The position numbers and the translations under genes are program-made. The notes under the pieces were generated by a model, which saw only the letters and a list, made by a program, of their open reading frames with translations, was not told where the DNA came from and made no database searches. Below are positions 25,932 through 34,876 of a stretch of DNA of 64,000 nucleotides, piece by piece; position 1 is the first letter of the stretch; each line of letters opens with the position of its first letter. Source of the stretch: JACVRW01 sp963821275. GTDB taxonomy: Bacteria; Actinomycetota; Thermoleophilia; Solirubrobacterales; Thermoleophilaceae. The DNA lies in NCBI GenBank assembly GCA_963821275.1, contig CAWGDF010000011.1, positions 1 through 64,000 of the forward strand, in the 5' to 3' direction.

Positions 25932-28683
25932 CTAGACGGGAACTGCCGCTGCGCGGCCGTCCGGCAGTGCCGAGCGGAGCTGTCTGCGGGAGCTGATGCC
26001 GAGCTTTAGGAACACCTTGCGCAGGTGCCATTCGACCGTGCGCGGGCTGAGGAACAGCTGGGCGGCGATCTCCGCGTTCGTGAGCCTCTCGGCCGCCAGG
26101 CGGGCGATCTGGGCCTCCTGTGGGGTCAGTTCGTCCCGCGTCTCGACGCTGCGTTTGCGCACCGTCTCTCCGGTGGCCTTCAGCTCGCGCTCGGCCCGCT
26201 CGGCGAACGGCTCCGCTCCCATTCCCGCGAAGGCCTCGTGCGCTGCTCGCAGCTGCTCGCGGGCATCGACGCGGCGGTTCTGGCGGCGTAGCCACTCGCC
26301 GTAGAGCAGCTGGGCGCGCGCGGACTCGACCTCGAAGCGGGTCTCGCCCAGCAGAGAGATCGCCTCCCGGTGGAGCGCGTCGGCGTCGTCCCCGTCGCTG
26401 ACGAGGGCGCGCGAGCGCGCCTCGACGCCGCGCGCCCAGGCCGTGCCGCTCGCCTGCGTCTTCTCGCAGAGCGCGTCGACCGCGCGGCGGGCCTCGTCGG
26501 GTTCGTCGCAGCGAACCGCGGCCTCGACCAGCTCCGGCAACGCGGTCATGTAGAAGGCGTGGGGGTTGTGCTCGACCTCTTGCTGCGCCCAGGTCAGCGC
26601 GTCGTCGTAGCGGCCCAGGCCGGCGTACAGCGTGGCCGCCGCGTCCTCGGCGTGCCGGACCAGCACGCCCTCGCCCCGCTCGGTCCCGTCCTGAATGCTC
26701 GCGGTGATCAGCGCTTGGGCGTCGCCGCCCTGGAGCGCGGCCAGACGGAGGCGGGCGTGGCTCATCGGGGCGTCGCCTGTCGCCGCCATGATCGAGTCGG
26801 CTTCGGCGAGCAGCGTGTCGGCGACGGCGAGGTCGCCGGCGAGCACGTGCCAGGCAGCGATCGTGTGGAGCGCGAGCGGAAGCACGGTGAGCGCGCCGGC
26901 GTCGCGGGCGGCCTGCAGCTGCCGCGTGCCGAGTTCGAACCAGGCGTCGGCGTCGCACAGCTCGACCGCGAGCCAGACCCACGCCATCGCCATATCAGCG
27001 AGACCCTCCGTCTCGGTGCGGCTGAACTCGCTCAGCGCGCGCTGCAGCGTCGGCGCGCCGGCGGGGAAACCGTCGACGAAGCGGGTGGCCAGCCCGTCGA
27101 GCATCAGGTCGTAGGGGCTCGGAGTCCCGGGCGCCGGGGGCGCGGCGCGTGCCGCCTTGGATACCTCGAGCGGCCCGCTCGGGCTGGCGAGATGCATGCC
27201 AAAACACGCGGCCCAGATCGCCTCGAGATGGGCGGCACGGGACATTGCGGCGTCGAGCGGCGCAAGACGCCCCGCCGCGGCGGCGAGCAGTGAGGTCGCG
27301 TCGCCGCCCCGCTGGGAGCTGAAGGCGATCTGCGCCTCGAGCAGTTGACCCCTGGGCGTCCTCGAGCTCGTCCAGCGCTCCGCCTCGTGCAGCCGTCACA
27401 AGCGCGGATGCGGCATCCGCTGCTCCGGCAGCGTGAGCGGCCCGTGCCGCCGCGAGCGCACGCTGTGCCCGCCGCTCGGGATCCGGCGTCAGCGCCACGG
27501 CGCGCTCGAGAAACGCCGCTGCCGCGGCAAGGCCGCCGCGAGCCTGCGCGCGGCCAGCCGAGGCTTCCAGCTCCGCCGCGACGGTCTCGTCGGGTCCTGC
27601 CGCGGCGTGGGCGCGATGCCATGCCCGCCGATCATCGTCGTCGCCGGGCGAGATGGACTCGGCGACCGCCGCATGCGCCCTCCGGCGCTCGGCCGCCGAG
27701 GCGAGCCGGTAGACGGTGGAGCGGACGAGCGGGTGGCGGAAGTGCACGCGGTCGTCGACCGTGATCAAGTCCTCGGCGTCGGCCAACGCCTCATGACCGT
27801 TCAGGTCCATGCGCTCGGCGGCCTCGAACAGCAGCGCGGGATCGCCGATCGGGTCGGCCGCCGCGATCAGCAGGACTTTCTGCGTCGCCGCGGGCATCCG
27901 CTCCACCCGGCGAGCGAAGGTCTCCTCGATGCGGGCAGACAGGGGAGGGGGGTCGGAGAGCCCAAAGCCGCCTGCCAGCTCCGTTGGGTTGCGCCCGCGC
28001 GGCAGCTCGAGCAGCGCCAGTGGGTTGCCGGCCGTCTCGGCGATGATGCGGTCCCGGATACGGTCGTCCAGCGGGCCGGCGATCACCGACTCGAGCAACG
28101 CTCGCGCGTCCTCGTAATCGAGGCCTTCAACCACCAGCTCCGGCAGACCGCTCAGGACGTTGTCCCGGCCGGTCTGCCTTGACCCGAAGACCAGCGCGAC
28201 CGATTCGGCGAGCAGCCTGCGTGCGACAAATGCGAGTACCTGCGCCGAGGCCCGGTCGAGCCACTGCGCATCGTCCACCACGCAGATCAGCGGCTGATCC
28301 TCGGCGGCTTCGCCCAAGAGACTCAGCACCGCCAGGCTGACCAGGAAGCGATCCGGTGCCTCGCCGGCCTGCAGGCCGAACGCCGCGGTCAGGGCGTCAC
28401 GTTGCGGCGCGGGCAGCGGCTCGAGCCGGTCGAACAGCGGAGCACACAGCTGGTGCAATCCCGCGTACGCAAGCTCCATCTCGGCCTCGACGCCGACGGC
28501 GCGGAGTATCCGGCAGTCCGCGGCCCGCTCGACCAAGTAGTCCAGCAGCGCTGACTTGCCGGCGCCGGCGTCGCCTCGCAACACGAGCGTCTGGCTCTCG
28601 CCTGCGCGGACGGCGCTCACCAGCAGATCGAGCGCCGAACGCTCGCTCTGCCGGCCGAGGAGCCCGGGATCGGGAGTCGCCAT
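25932..28683 (-). pseudogene. LuxR-type ATP-binding regulator (copy A), one frameshift
   Basis: From ATG 28683: an AAA/STAND ATPase with GLLGRQSERSALDLLVSAVR, Walker A LRGDAGAGKSALLDY (about residues 38-52) and Walker-B-like PLICVVDDAQWLDRAS, then helical arm and TPR-like repeats. Near 27350, after GALDELEDAQG, the reading changes frame and continues QLLEAQIAFSS through the repeats to a C-terminal LuxR helix-turn-helix (LTPQEAQIARLAAERLTNAE, SPRTVEWHLRKVFLKLGISS), stop at 25932. Full length would be about 910 residues, normal for the LAL family. It diverges from the small membrane/BI-1/stress operon at 28821. A partial paralogue (copy B) is at 32430-33396. Confidence 0.8.
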
Positions 28684-28820
28684 GGCCGCTTCCCACCCTA
28701 ACTGCACCCCGGGCCGGGGCCAAAGACAGACCAGTGTTTTCCACGGGCGCGACGCGCGCGCGAGGAGCGCATGCTTGACGGCGCAATCACCAAAGCTCGC
28801 CAGTCTGAAAGGAGATCCAC
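28684..28820. promoter_or_regulatory. Divergent regulatory region, module copy A
   Basis: Between LuxR-type copy A and the small membrane gene. It is strongly conserved with 33397-33540, including GACAGACCAGTGTTTTCC, ACGGGCGCGAC and GAGGAGCGCATGCTTGAC, and both end in AAAGGAGAT before the ATG. Conservation of a non-coding block between duplicated modules suggests regulator binding sites and promoters. A short ATG frame (MLDGAITK) inside is not counted as a gene. Confidence 0.6.
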
Positions 28821-28946
28821 ATGTCCGACACGCAAGGAGCCGCGCAAGGCAACGGCGATCGCGGACGGCGCCTCAACACCTTTTGGATGGTGGTGCTGTG
28901 GGTCGTCGTGGTCGTCCTGGCTCTCGCTCCATACCCCTGGGTCTGA
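28821..28946 (+). CDS. Small single-pass membrane protein (41 aa)
   Basis: ATG 28821 follows AAAGGAGAT. The product is a polar N-terminus (SDTQGAAQGNGDRGRRLN) and one hydrophobic helix (FWMVVLWVVVVVLALAPYPW), ending in TGA at 28944-28946, 27 bp before the BI-1 gene. It is probably cotranscribed with BI-1 and the stress gene. A split paralogue exists in module B (N-part 33541, C-part 34502), which shows that this is a true conserved gene. Function unknown; it may regulate or accompany the membrane protein BI-1. Confidence 0.6.
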   Translation: MSDTQGAAQGNGDRGRRLNTFWMVVLWVVVVVLALAPYPWV

Positions 28947-28973
28947 CGCGAAACGACAGTTGGGAGTCACACC

Positions 28974-29642
28974 ATGAGCACATACGAGACCACCTACAAC
29001 GACCCGGCCCTCGCCGGCGGAGCGATCGAGCGCGAAGCTCCGGAGCTGCTCGGCCAGGTGATGGGCTACGTCGCCATAACGGTCGGGTTCGCCGCGCTTG
29101 GCGCCTACCTCGGCCGCGACCTGAGCGGCGGGACCGGGCTGCTGCTGTTCATCCCTGCCTTCGCAGCGATCATCGGGCTGAACATCGCCTCGGCGAGAGG
29201 CCGTGAGCAACTCGCCATCGGCCTGCTGTTCGGGATGGGCCTGCTGCTCGGGCTCGCGGTCGCCCCGGTCATCGCCGACTATGCCAACGCGGATCCGTCC
29301 GCTCTGTGGCAGGCGGCCGGTGCCACCGCGGCCTTCGTCGCCGCACTTGGCGCGTACGGCTACGCCACCCGCCGAGACCTCTCTTCGTGGGGGCGCACGC
29401 TCTTCCGGTCGCTGCTGGGCCTGATCGCGTTCGGGATCGTCGGGATCTTCGTCTCGATCCCCGCCGGCAACGTCATCCACGCCGTCGCCGGGCTCGGGAT
29501 CTTCGGCGCCTTCACGATCTACGACTTCAACCGGCTCCGCCAAGGCGCCGACAGCGCAGTCGTGATCGCGGCCAGCATCTTCCTCGACATCTTCAACGTC
29601 TTCCTGCTGCTGCTCGACCTGTTCGGCAGCCAGCGCGACTGA
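28974..29642 (+). CDS. Bax inhibitor-1/YccA family membrane protein
   Basis: A 222-residue integral membrane protein with about seven helices: VMGYVAITVGFAALGAYLG, GLLLFIPAFAAIIGLNIASA, LAIGLLFGMGLLLGLAVAPV, AAGATAAFVAALGAYGYA, LFRSLLGLIAFGIVGIFVSI, VIHAVAGLGIFGAFTIYDFN and SIFLDIFNVFLLLLDLF. The YDFNRL and FLDIFNVFL motifs are typical of BI-1 (TMBIM) proteins, which form pH-sensitive calcium leak channels. The N-terminal soluble part is MSTYETTYNDPALAGGAIER. Second gene of the operon behind the small membrane protein; a scrambled paralogue lies at 34633-34890. Intact. Confidence 0.88.
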   Translation: MSTYETTYNDPALAGGAIEREAPELLGQVMGYVAITVGFAALGAYLGRDLSGGTGLLLFIPAFAAIIGLNIASARGREQLAIGLLFGMGLLLGLAVAPVIADYANADPSALWQAAGATAAFVAALGAYGYATRRDLSSWGRTLFRSLLGLIAFGIVGIFVSIPAGNVIHAVAGLGIFGAFTIYDFNRLRQGADSAVVIAASIFLDIFNVFLLLLDLFGSQRD

Positions 29643-29689
29643 GAAGGCGACCTTCCCACACCCAACCCAACCACCCCAAAGGAGACACC

Positions 29690-30250
29690 ATGAGCACCAC
29701 ACAGCTGGACACCACCACCGCGACGCAGCAGGACCAACCACTGAAGGGAACTTCGATGACGACGCTCCACAACGCACATTCCTCCGAGGCGGCCGCTCGC
29801 CGGGCGATCGAGTCGCTTCGCGCCGGCGGTGTCGCGGCCGACGGGTTCCGGTTGCTGGTCGGCAGCACGCTGCGCGACGTCCGCCGAGAACCGGTAGGCG
29901 GGTTCGCCGGACCGGTCGGCCCGGACGACCCCGTCGGGACCTTCGCGGGCCGTGTGCTGCTGCGCCGTCAGGGCGCCGGCAGCTTCGCCGGCGATCCCGA
30001 CCGACAGCGCCAGGGCTCCTTCGCCGACAGCGACCGGGTGGTGATCGTCGGTTAGCGCGACGACGCCGAGCGCACCCGGGTCACGGGCCTTCGCGGCGCC
30101 CGCCGGATCTTGCAGCGGGCCGCGCTCGCCCGCGACGCCGTCGAGGCGGCCGTCGCCGAGCTCGAAAACGGGCACGCGATCGTGCTCGTCGACGGGGCGG
30201 AGGTCGCCCGTGGGGGCACCGAGCTCGAGCGACCGGTGCGGGCAGCCTGA
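29690..30250 (+). pseudogene. Stress-protein family, copy 2, interrupted by an amber codon
   Basis: Starts at ATG 29690 behind AAAGGAGAC (or ATG 29756, where homology begins as MTTLHNAHSSEAAARRAIES). It carries FRLLVGSTLRDVRREPVGGF, AGPVGPDDPVGTFAGR and AGSFAGDPDRQRQGSFAD, then DRVVIVG followed by TAG at 30053-30055 where copy 1 has a Tyr codon (VIVTYK). The same frame continues with AERTRVTGLRGARRILQRA and ELENGHAIVLVDG to TGA at 30248-30250, so a single substitution separates two conserved halves. It follows BI-1 by 47 bp and is probably in the same operon. Confidence 0.75.
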
Positions 30251-30461
30251 TCGGGGCGTCGGCCGCTTCGCGCGAGCTCGCCTCGAGCCGTGTCCGCCGG
30301 CCGCGGTCGACCCTCGTTGCGAGCGCCGACCCGGCGCGTCGGCGACCGCTGCCATCAGTCGCTCAGCCTGCGCGCCCGACCGGGCCTACAGAAGCCGCTG
30401 AAGCCCACTTGTCGCTATGCGCGAGTAGCGGGAGGTCGTGTGGATGCGGCGGGTCCAGTGG

Positions 30462-31220
30462 TTAGGCGACGAATTGCTGGCCTCCGTCGATGTCGTATGT
30501 CGCGCCGGTGAGGGCGGTGTTGGTCATGATGTGGACGGCGAGCGCGGCGACGTCGGCCGGTCCGACCACGCGCCCGATCGGGAGCGTGGTGCGCAGCTCG
30601 TCCCGCCTGGCCTCGAGTCCGTCGCCCAGGAGCGATGCCGACAGCGGGGTGTCGACGAAGCCGGCGGCGATGAGGTTGACGCGAATCGGGGCAAGCGCGA
30701 GCGCGAGGGCCGCCGTGAACGGAGGCAGCACGGCGGTCGCCGCGGAGACGATCCCGAGGTCGCGACTGATCTTCCGGCCGCCGGTGCCGCCCATCAGCAG
30801 CAGCGTGCCGCCGGGCCTCATCTTGCCGCGGGCGTTGCGCGCGACGTCGAGCCCCAGCACCGCGTGGTCGCTGAGCGCCTCGCGCACCTGATCTGAGTCC
30901 ATCTCGAGCAGAGGTGCGTAATGGGGGCCGCCGGCCGTGACCAGCACGTGGTCGATTGGGTCGGGCAGGCCGTCGAAGAACTGCTTCAGCGCTGCCTGGT
31001 CGTTGGCGTCGAAGGCGGCGGTGCTCCGCGCGTCGACGTCGAGCGCTGCCTGCTTGAGCCGCTCGGGCTTCCGGCCGGTGAGGATGACGTCGGCGCCCTC
31101 AGTGCGGGCGCGTCGGGCGGTTTCGAGCCCGATCCCGGCGCTGCCGCCGATGAGGACGACGGTCTGGCCGAGCAGTTCCGGCTCGCGGGCACTGGAACCA
31201 GCGGTGGCTTCGGTGGTCAT
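30462..31220 (-). CDS. Atypical SDR lacking the catalytic Tyr-Lys pair
   Basis: A 252-residue SDR-fold protein from ATG 31220 (GGGAGAAACC upstream). The nucleotide-binding motif is VVLIGGSAGIGLETARRART and the NNAG-equivalent is VLVTAGGPHYAPL. In the place of the YxxxK active site it reads AATAVLPPFTAALALALAPI, with no Tyr or Lys; the substrate-loop pattern AAGFVDTPLSASLLG and the end ATYDIDGGQQFVA are kept. This subgroup is common in actinobacteria and its chemistry is unclear. It may bind NAD(P) without classical SDR catalysis. Convergent with the stress operon. Confidence 0.8.
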   Translation of the reverse strand: MTTEATAGSSAREPELLGQTVVLIGGSAGIGLETARRARTEGADVILTGRKPERLKQAALDVDARSTAAFDANDQAALKQFFDGLPDPIDHVLVTAGGPHYAPLLEMDSDQVREALSDHAVLGLDVARNARGKMRPGGTLLLMGGTGGRKISRDLGIVSAATAVLPPFTAALALALAPIRVNLIAAGFVDTPLSASLLGDGLEARRDELRTTLPIGRVVGPADVAALAVHIMTNTALTGATYDIDGGQQFVA

Positions 31221-31404
31221 GGTTTCTCCCATCGTTGGTGTCGGCGATCGATCGCCAGGTCGCCGGCTGTCCTTCGCACGCCGACAGGCTGGCCATGGGC
31301 ACCCTCCGACGAGAACTGCCCGGGCCTTGAGTTCAGGCGTCGGGAGTCGACTCGACTACCCGTCGCCCGAGGGACCGTTCGAGGTCGGCACCCGGAGCGA
31401 GGGG

Positions 31405-31611
31405 TCAAGGGGTCGAGACAACAATCTGCTTGGCCTCAGCCATGTAGCGCCCGGCGGCCGCGGAGGCCTCATCCGGCGTGGATCCCGCCTGGCGGGCGTC
31501 CATGTACGCCGCGTACCAGTCCCACCAGTCGTGCGGTGGGGCGACCGCCTCGAACGAGCCGTGGCGTAGGGCCGTCTCGTGCAACAGATCTGCCAGCGAG
31601 GCGACGTCCAT
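31405..31611 (-). CDS. Conserved small protein linked to a VOC gene (68 aa)
   Basis: ATG 31611 lies one base after the stop of the VOC gene (TGAGATGG), so the two are coupled. The product reads MDVASLADLLHETALRHGSF, EAVAPPHDWWDWYAAYMDAR and QAGSTPDEASAAAGRYMAEA. The HDWWDWYAAYM/PDEA pattern recurs in actinobacteria beside or fused to VOC proteins. Predicted all-helical with an aromatic patch. Function unknown; a partner or accessory of the VOC protein is likely. Confidence 0.65.
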   Translation of the reverse strand: MDVASLADLLHETALRHGSFEAVAPPHDWWDWYAAYMDARQAGSTPDEASAAAGRYMAEAKQIVVSTP

Positions 31612-31612
31612 C

Positions 31613-32101
31613 TCAGTCCTCCCACTCCCGGCCCGGAAGCCGCTCCTTGACCTCCTGGAGCAGCCAGCCGTTGCCATCCGGATCGCTGAACGAAGCGTAA
31701 GTCAGGTAGGAGCGACGCTCGGGGTCCGGGCCCGGCCGAAGCTCCCCGCCGTCGCGGTGGAACAGCTCGCTGACCTCGACGCCGCGGCTGACCAGGTCCT
31801 CACGCGCCGCCTCGATGTCGGCGACGACCAGCTCCAAACGCTGAGCGGAGCCAGGCTCGGCTGTGGTGAGGCCCTTCCCGAACGAGATCGAGCACCCCGA
31901 GCGGGGCGGCGTCAGCTGGACCCCCCGGATGTCGTCGCCGAAGACGAGGTCTGCGTCCAGCCGCCATCCGAGGCTCTGGTAGAAGCTCTTCGCCCGATCG
32001 ACATCGGAGACGGGCAAGGTCACAACCTCGAGCTTCATGTCGATGGTTCCCACTTCCGGGACCTCCGTCGAGGTCTCGGTGCTCGCGTCAGTGCTGCTCA
32101 T
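31613..32101 (-). CDS. VOC family protein (bleomycin-resistance/glyoxalase fold)
   Basis: A 162-residue protein. The ATG at 32101 has GGAGG 9 nt upstream and is preferred to the longer open extension. Two betaalphabetabetabeta modules can be read: MKLEVVTLPVSDVDRAKSFY QSLGW in the first and GSAQRLELVVADIEAAREDL with YASFSDPDGNGWLLQEVK in the second; the C-terminal FSDPDGN...LLQE is a standard VOC ending. Likely binds a metal and a small ligand, identity unknown. Operon with the 68-residue gene downstream. Intact, unlike the VOC remnant at 1-356. Confidence 0.82.
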   Translation of the reverse strand: MSSTDASTETSTEVPEVGTIDMKLEVVTLPVSDVDRAKSFYQSLGWRLDADLVFGDDIRGVQLTPPRSGCSISFGKGLTTAEPGSAQRLELVVADIEAAREDLVSRGVEVSELFHRDGGELRPGPDPERRSYLTYASFSDPDGNGWLLQEVKERLPGREWED

Positions 32102-32429
32102 GATGACCTCCATCGGTCGGGCGCGCCAGAACAGGGCGACGCCGGGCTCGGCCGACCCGAACAGCGGGCGCCAACGACGGCCAGAACGTCGACGCTGCGG
32201 AGCCTCAGCTGCGGGAGTGAGTACAAGCCCGCCTTCCTTGTCGCCCCCTCGACCGATCCTCGACCGAGGACGCTCCCCACGGGGTGGGACCAACCTTCCC
32301 CTCATCCGGGGACCAAAGTCAAGTGTGCTCACCGCCCTTTCGGCCGTGAGACAGAGGACCGACGGATCCCGCGCAGTGGCATGACCGGCCAGCTGCGTGT
32401 AGATCGCGTGCTAGCGGAGACGTTGATGC

Positions 32430-33396
32430 CGGAGCGGATGGCGGAAGCGCACCCGGTCGTCCACCGTGATCAGATCCTCGGAGTCCGCCAGCGCCTCGTG
32501 ACCGTTCAGGCCCATGCGAGCGGCGGCCCCGAACAGGAGCGCGGGATCGCCGATCGGCTCGGCGGCCGCGATCAGCAGGAGCCGCTGCGTGCCCGCGGGC
32601 ATCCGCTCCACCCGGCGCGCGCGTAGGTCTGCTCGATCCGGGCTGACAACGGAGCGGGGTCGTACAGCCCGAAGCCGCCCGCCAATTCCGCTGGTTTGCG
32701 GCCGCGCGGCAGCTCCAGCAGCGCCAGCGAGTTGCCGGCCGGCTCGGCGATGATGCGGTCCTGGATGCGATCGTCCAACGGGCCTGCGATCACCGACTCG
32801 AGCAACGCTCGCGATTCGTCGTAACCGACGCCTTCGACCGCGAGCTCCGGCAGCCCCTTCAGCACATCCTTCCGGCTGGGCGGCCGGGACCCGAAGACCA
32901 GCGCGACCGACTCGGCGACCAACCTGCGTGCGACGAATGCCAGTACCTGCGCCGAGGCCCGGTCGAGCCACTGCCCATCGTCCACCAGGCAGATGAGCGG
33001 CTGCTCCCCGGCGGCTTCGCCCAAGAGGCTCAGCACGGCCAGGCTGACCAGGAAACGATCCGGCGCGTCGCCGCCCTCTAGGCCGAATGCCGTGGCCAGC
33101 GCGTCCCGTTGCGGCGCGGGCAGCCGCTCGAGCCGGTCGAACAGCGGCCCACACAGCTGATGCAGCCCCGCAAACGCAAACTCCATCTCGGCGTCGACGC
33201 CGACCGCGCGGAGTATCCGGCAGTCCGCCGCCCGTTCAACCAGGTAGTCCAGTAACGCCGACTTGCCCACGCCGGCCTCGCCCCGCAGCACAAGCGTTCG
33301 GCTCTCGCCCGCGCGGACGGCGCTCACCAGCAGATCGAGCGCCGAACGCTCGCGACGCCGGCCGAGAAGCCCCCGCCCCGGATCAGGAGTCGACAT
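32430..33396 (-). pseudogene. LuxR-type ATP-binding regulator (copy B), truncated and frameshifted
   Basis: From ATG 33396 it parallels copy A closely: RSALDLLVSAVRAGESRTLV, Walker A LRGEAGVGKSALLDY, PLICLVDDGQWLDRAS. Near 32632 the frame changes (SARIEQTYA, then RRVERMPAGTQRLLLIAAAE), and similarity ends at VRFRHPL near 32436, where unrelated sequence brings a stop. TPR and LuxR DNA-binding parts are missing, so it cannot work as a regulator. The end of homology at 32436 marks one border of the module duplication. Copy A is more intact. Confidence 0.8.
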
Positions 33397-33540
33397 GGGC
33401 GCTTCCCACCCTAACTGCCTGCACCCCTGGCCGGGGCCAAAGACAGACCAGTGTTTTCCACGGGCGCGACCCGCACGCGAGGAGCGCATGCTTGACGACG
33501 CAATCACCAAAAACTCGCCAGGTCTGAAAGGAGATCTCCA
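33397..33540. promoter_or_regulatory. Divergent regulatory region, module copy B
   Basis: Non-coding block matching 28684-28820 almost throughout, with a few indels (an extra CTG near 33420, extra A residues near 33513). It keeps GACAGACCAGTGTTTTCC and the AAAGGAGAT ribosome site. Confidence 0.6.
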
Positions 33541-33593
33541 TGTTCGACACGCAAGAAGCCGCGCAAGGCGGCCCAGGCAACGCCACCGACGAC
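33541..33593 (+). pseudogene. N-terminal fragment of the small membrane protein, module B
   Basis: ATG 33541 starts FDTQEAAQGGPGNATDDRGR RW, matching the N-terminus of the 41-residue protein at 28821. Similarity stops at about 33593; the membrane helix is missing here and appears 900 bp downstream at 34502. The frame runs on into the stress gene at 33690. Confidence 0.6.
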
Positions 33594-33689
33594 CGCGGCC
33601 GGCGCTGGTACCACACGGCGGCAACCACTGTCGGCGGGCCGCAAGAGCCGAGCTCATCCTCGATACACCAATTCCAAAGGAGCGAGTCC

Positions 33690-34188
33690 ATGGCCACATC
33701 GAGCAAGACATATCCGAACGAGGACGCCGCCCGCCGGGCGGTCGAGACGCTGCGGGTGGCGAGCGTGCCGCCGCGCGAAATTCGGCTGCTGTCGAGCCGT
33801 CCGCTGCCGACATCCGCCGCGAACCGGTCGGCGGCTTCGCCGGACCGGTCGGCCCGGACGCTCCCGTCGCCACCTTCGCGGGCGGCACGCACCGGCGCAG
33901 CGACGACGCCGGCAGCTTCGCCGGCGATGCCCACCAACAGCGACAGGGCTCCTTCGGCGACGTGGAACGCGTCATGATCGTGACGTACAAGCCGATGCCG
34001 AACGCTCCCGGGTGACCGGGTATCGCGGGACCCGGCTGCTGCTCCGCAGAGCTGCGCTCGCCGCCGACGCCGTCGAACACGCGGTCGAGGAGCTCCATAA
34101 GGGCCGCACGGTCGTACTCGTAGACGTCCCGGAGTTCGCGTCGGTCGAGACCGAGCCGCAGCTCGAGCAAATGGCGAAGGCCGCCTGA
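33690..34188 (+). pseudogene. Stress-protein family, copy 3, two frameshifts
   Basis: ATG 33690 behind AAAGGAGCG opens MATSSKTYPNEDAARRAVET and PPREIRLLSSRPLP. Near 33797 the homology moves to another frame (DIRREPVGGFAGPVGPDAPV, AGSFAGDAHQQRQGSFGD, RVMIVTYK), and near 33990 it moves again (AERSRVTGYRGTRLLLRRA, HKGRTVVLVDVPEF, ending QLEQMAKAA at TGA 34186-34188). Two single-base indels break it. It sits between the two halves of the small membrane gene, whereas in module A the stress gene follows BI-1, so module B was also rearranged. Confidence 0.75.
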
Positions 34189-34221
34189 GTCCTGCTTGAA
34201 GTCCTGCTCCCGCCCCCGCCT

Positions 34222-34350
34222 TCAGACGAGGGCGGGAGCGCCCTGCCGGAGTCTGACGGCTTCCAGGGCTTCGTCATCATCGGCGAACATCCGCCAGCGA
34301 ACAAGCCTGCCGGCCTTCAGCGTGAACACCAACGTGAACAGGCCTTCACC
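34222..34350 (-). pseudogene. SnoaL-like protein, C-terminal fragment
   Basis: The minus strand reads LFTLVFTLKAGRLVRWRMFA and DDDEALEAVRLRQ, the last beta strands and helix of a SnoaL/NTF2-like protein, as in the intact gene at 37381-37776 (VFTVEAGKIVRIDAYPTHAE). The rest of the gene is missing. It lies inside rearranged module B. Confidence 0.6.
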
Positions 34351-34501
34351 TCGACACCGCTGCGCTTTCCGCGAGCGCGCTGACGCATGGTGGTGAGCAC
34401 GCGGTCCCCGACGTCCCGCGTACACAGTCGCTCGACACAAAACTCGTGCCACGCCTCCTGCCCGCCGGCCGGAGCCTCGCCGTCACACCGACCACCCGCG
34501 A

Positions 34502-34621
34502 GTCAACGCCGCGTGGAAGGCGCTGCTGCGGCTCGTCGTGATCGTCCTGGCAGTCGCTCCCGATCCCCTGGTCGCGGTGAGGGAGCCCCGCATCACCACA
34601 ACGTCAACACACGACAGTTAA
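34502..34621 (+). pseudogene. C-terminal fragment of the small membrane protein, module B
   Basis: Reads VNAAWKALLRLVVIVLAVAP DPLV, aligned with LNTFWMVVLWVVVVVLALAPYPWV of the gene at 28821. The stop is lost and the frame runs to TAA at 34619. The following GGGGTCACACC and ATG of the BI-1 fragment match module A, so this is the original junction. Confidence 0.6.
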
Positions 34622-34632
34622 GGGGTCACACC

Positions 34633-34689
34633 ATGAGCACGTTCAACACCACCTATGACGACCCGGCTCTCGGCGGCGAAGCGATCGCG
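34633..34689 (+). pseudogene. BI-1 paralogue (module B), N-terminal fragment
   Basis: ATG 34633 starts MSTFNTTYDDPALGGEAIA, clearly the N-terminus of the BI-1 protein at 28974 (MSTYETTYNDPALAGGAIER). At about 34690 the sequence turns into the opposite strand of a later part of the same gene. Confidence 0.75.
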
Positions 34690-34876
34690 CAAGCCCGCGC
34701 TCGGCCCAAGATCCCGAGGCCTGCGACGGCGTAGATGATGTTGCTGTTGGGGATCGAGACGAAGATCGCGACGATCCCGAACGCAATCAGGCCCAGCAGC
34801 GCCCAGAACAGCGTGCGGCCCCACGAGCTGAGGTCTCTGCGCGTGGCGTAGCCGTACGCGCCCGCTGCCGCTTTCC
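34690..34876 (-). pseudogene. BI-1 paralogue (module B), internal fragment in inverted orientation
   Basis: On the minus strand it reads AAGAYGYATRRDLSSWGRTL, FWALLGLIAFGIVAIFVSIP and NSNIIYAVAGLGILG, equal to residues of about 125-180 of the BI-1 protein of module A. It is joined head-to-head to the N-terminal fragment and bordered on the other side by the IS481 end at 34877. An inversion with loss of the remaining parts explains it. Confidence 0.75.

Noticed and set aside
28771..28820. Leader peptide starting MLDGAITK before the small membrane gene
   Set aside because: The frame differs between module A and module B after eight codons, so it is not conserved as coding.
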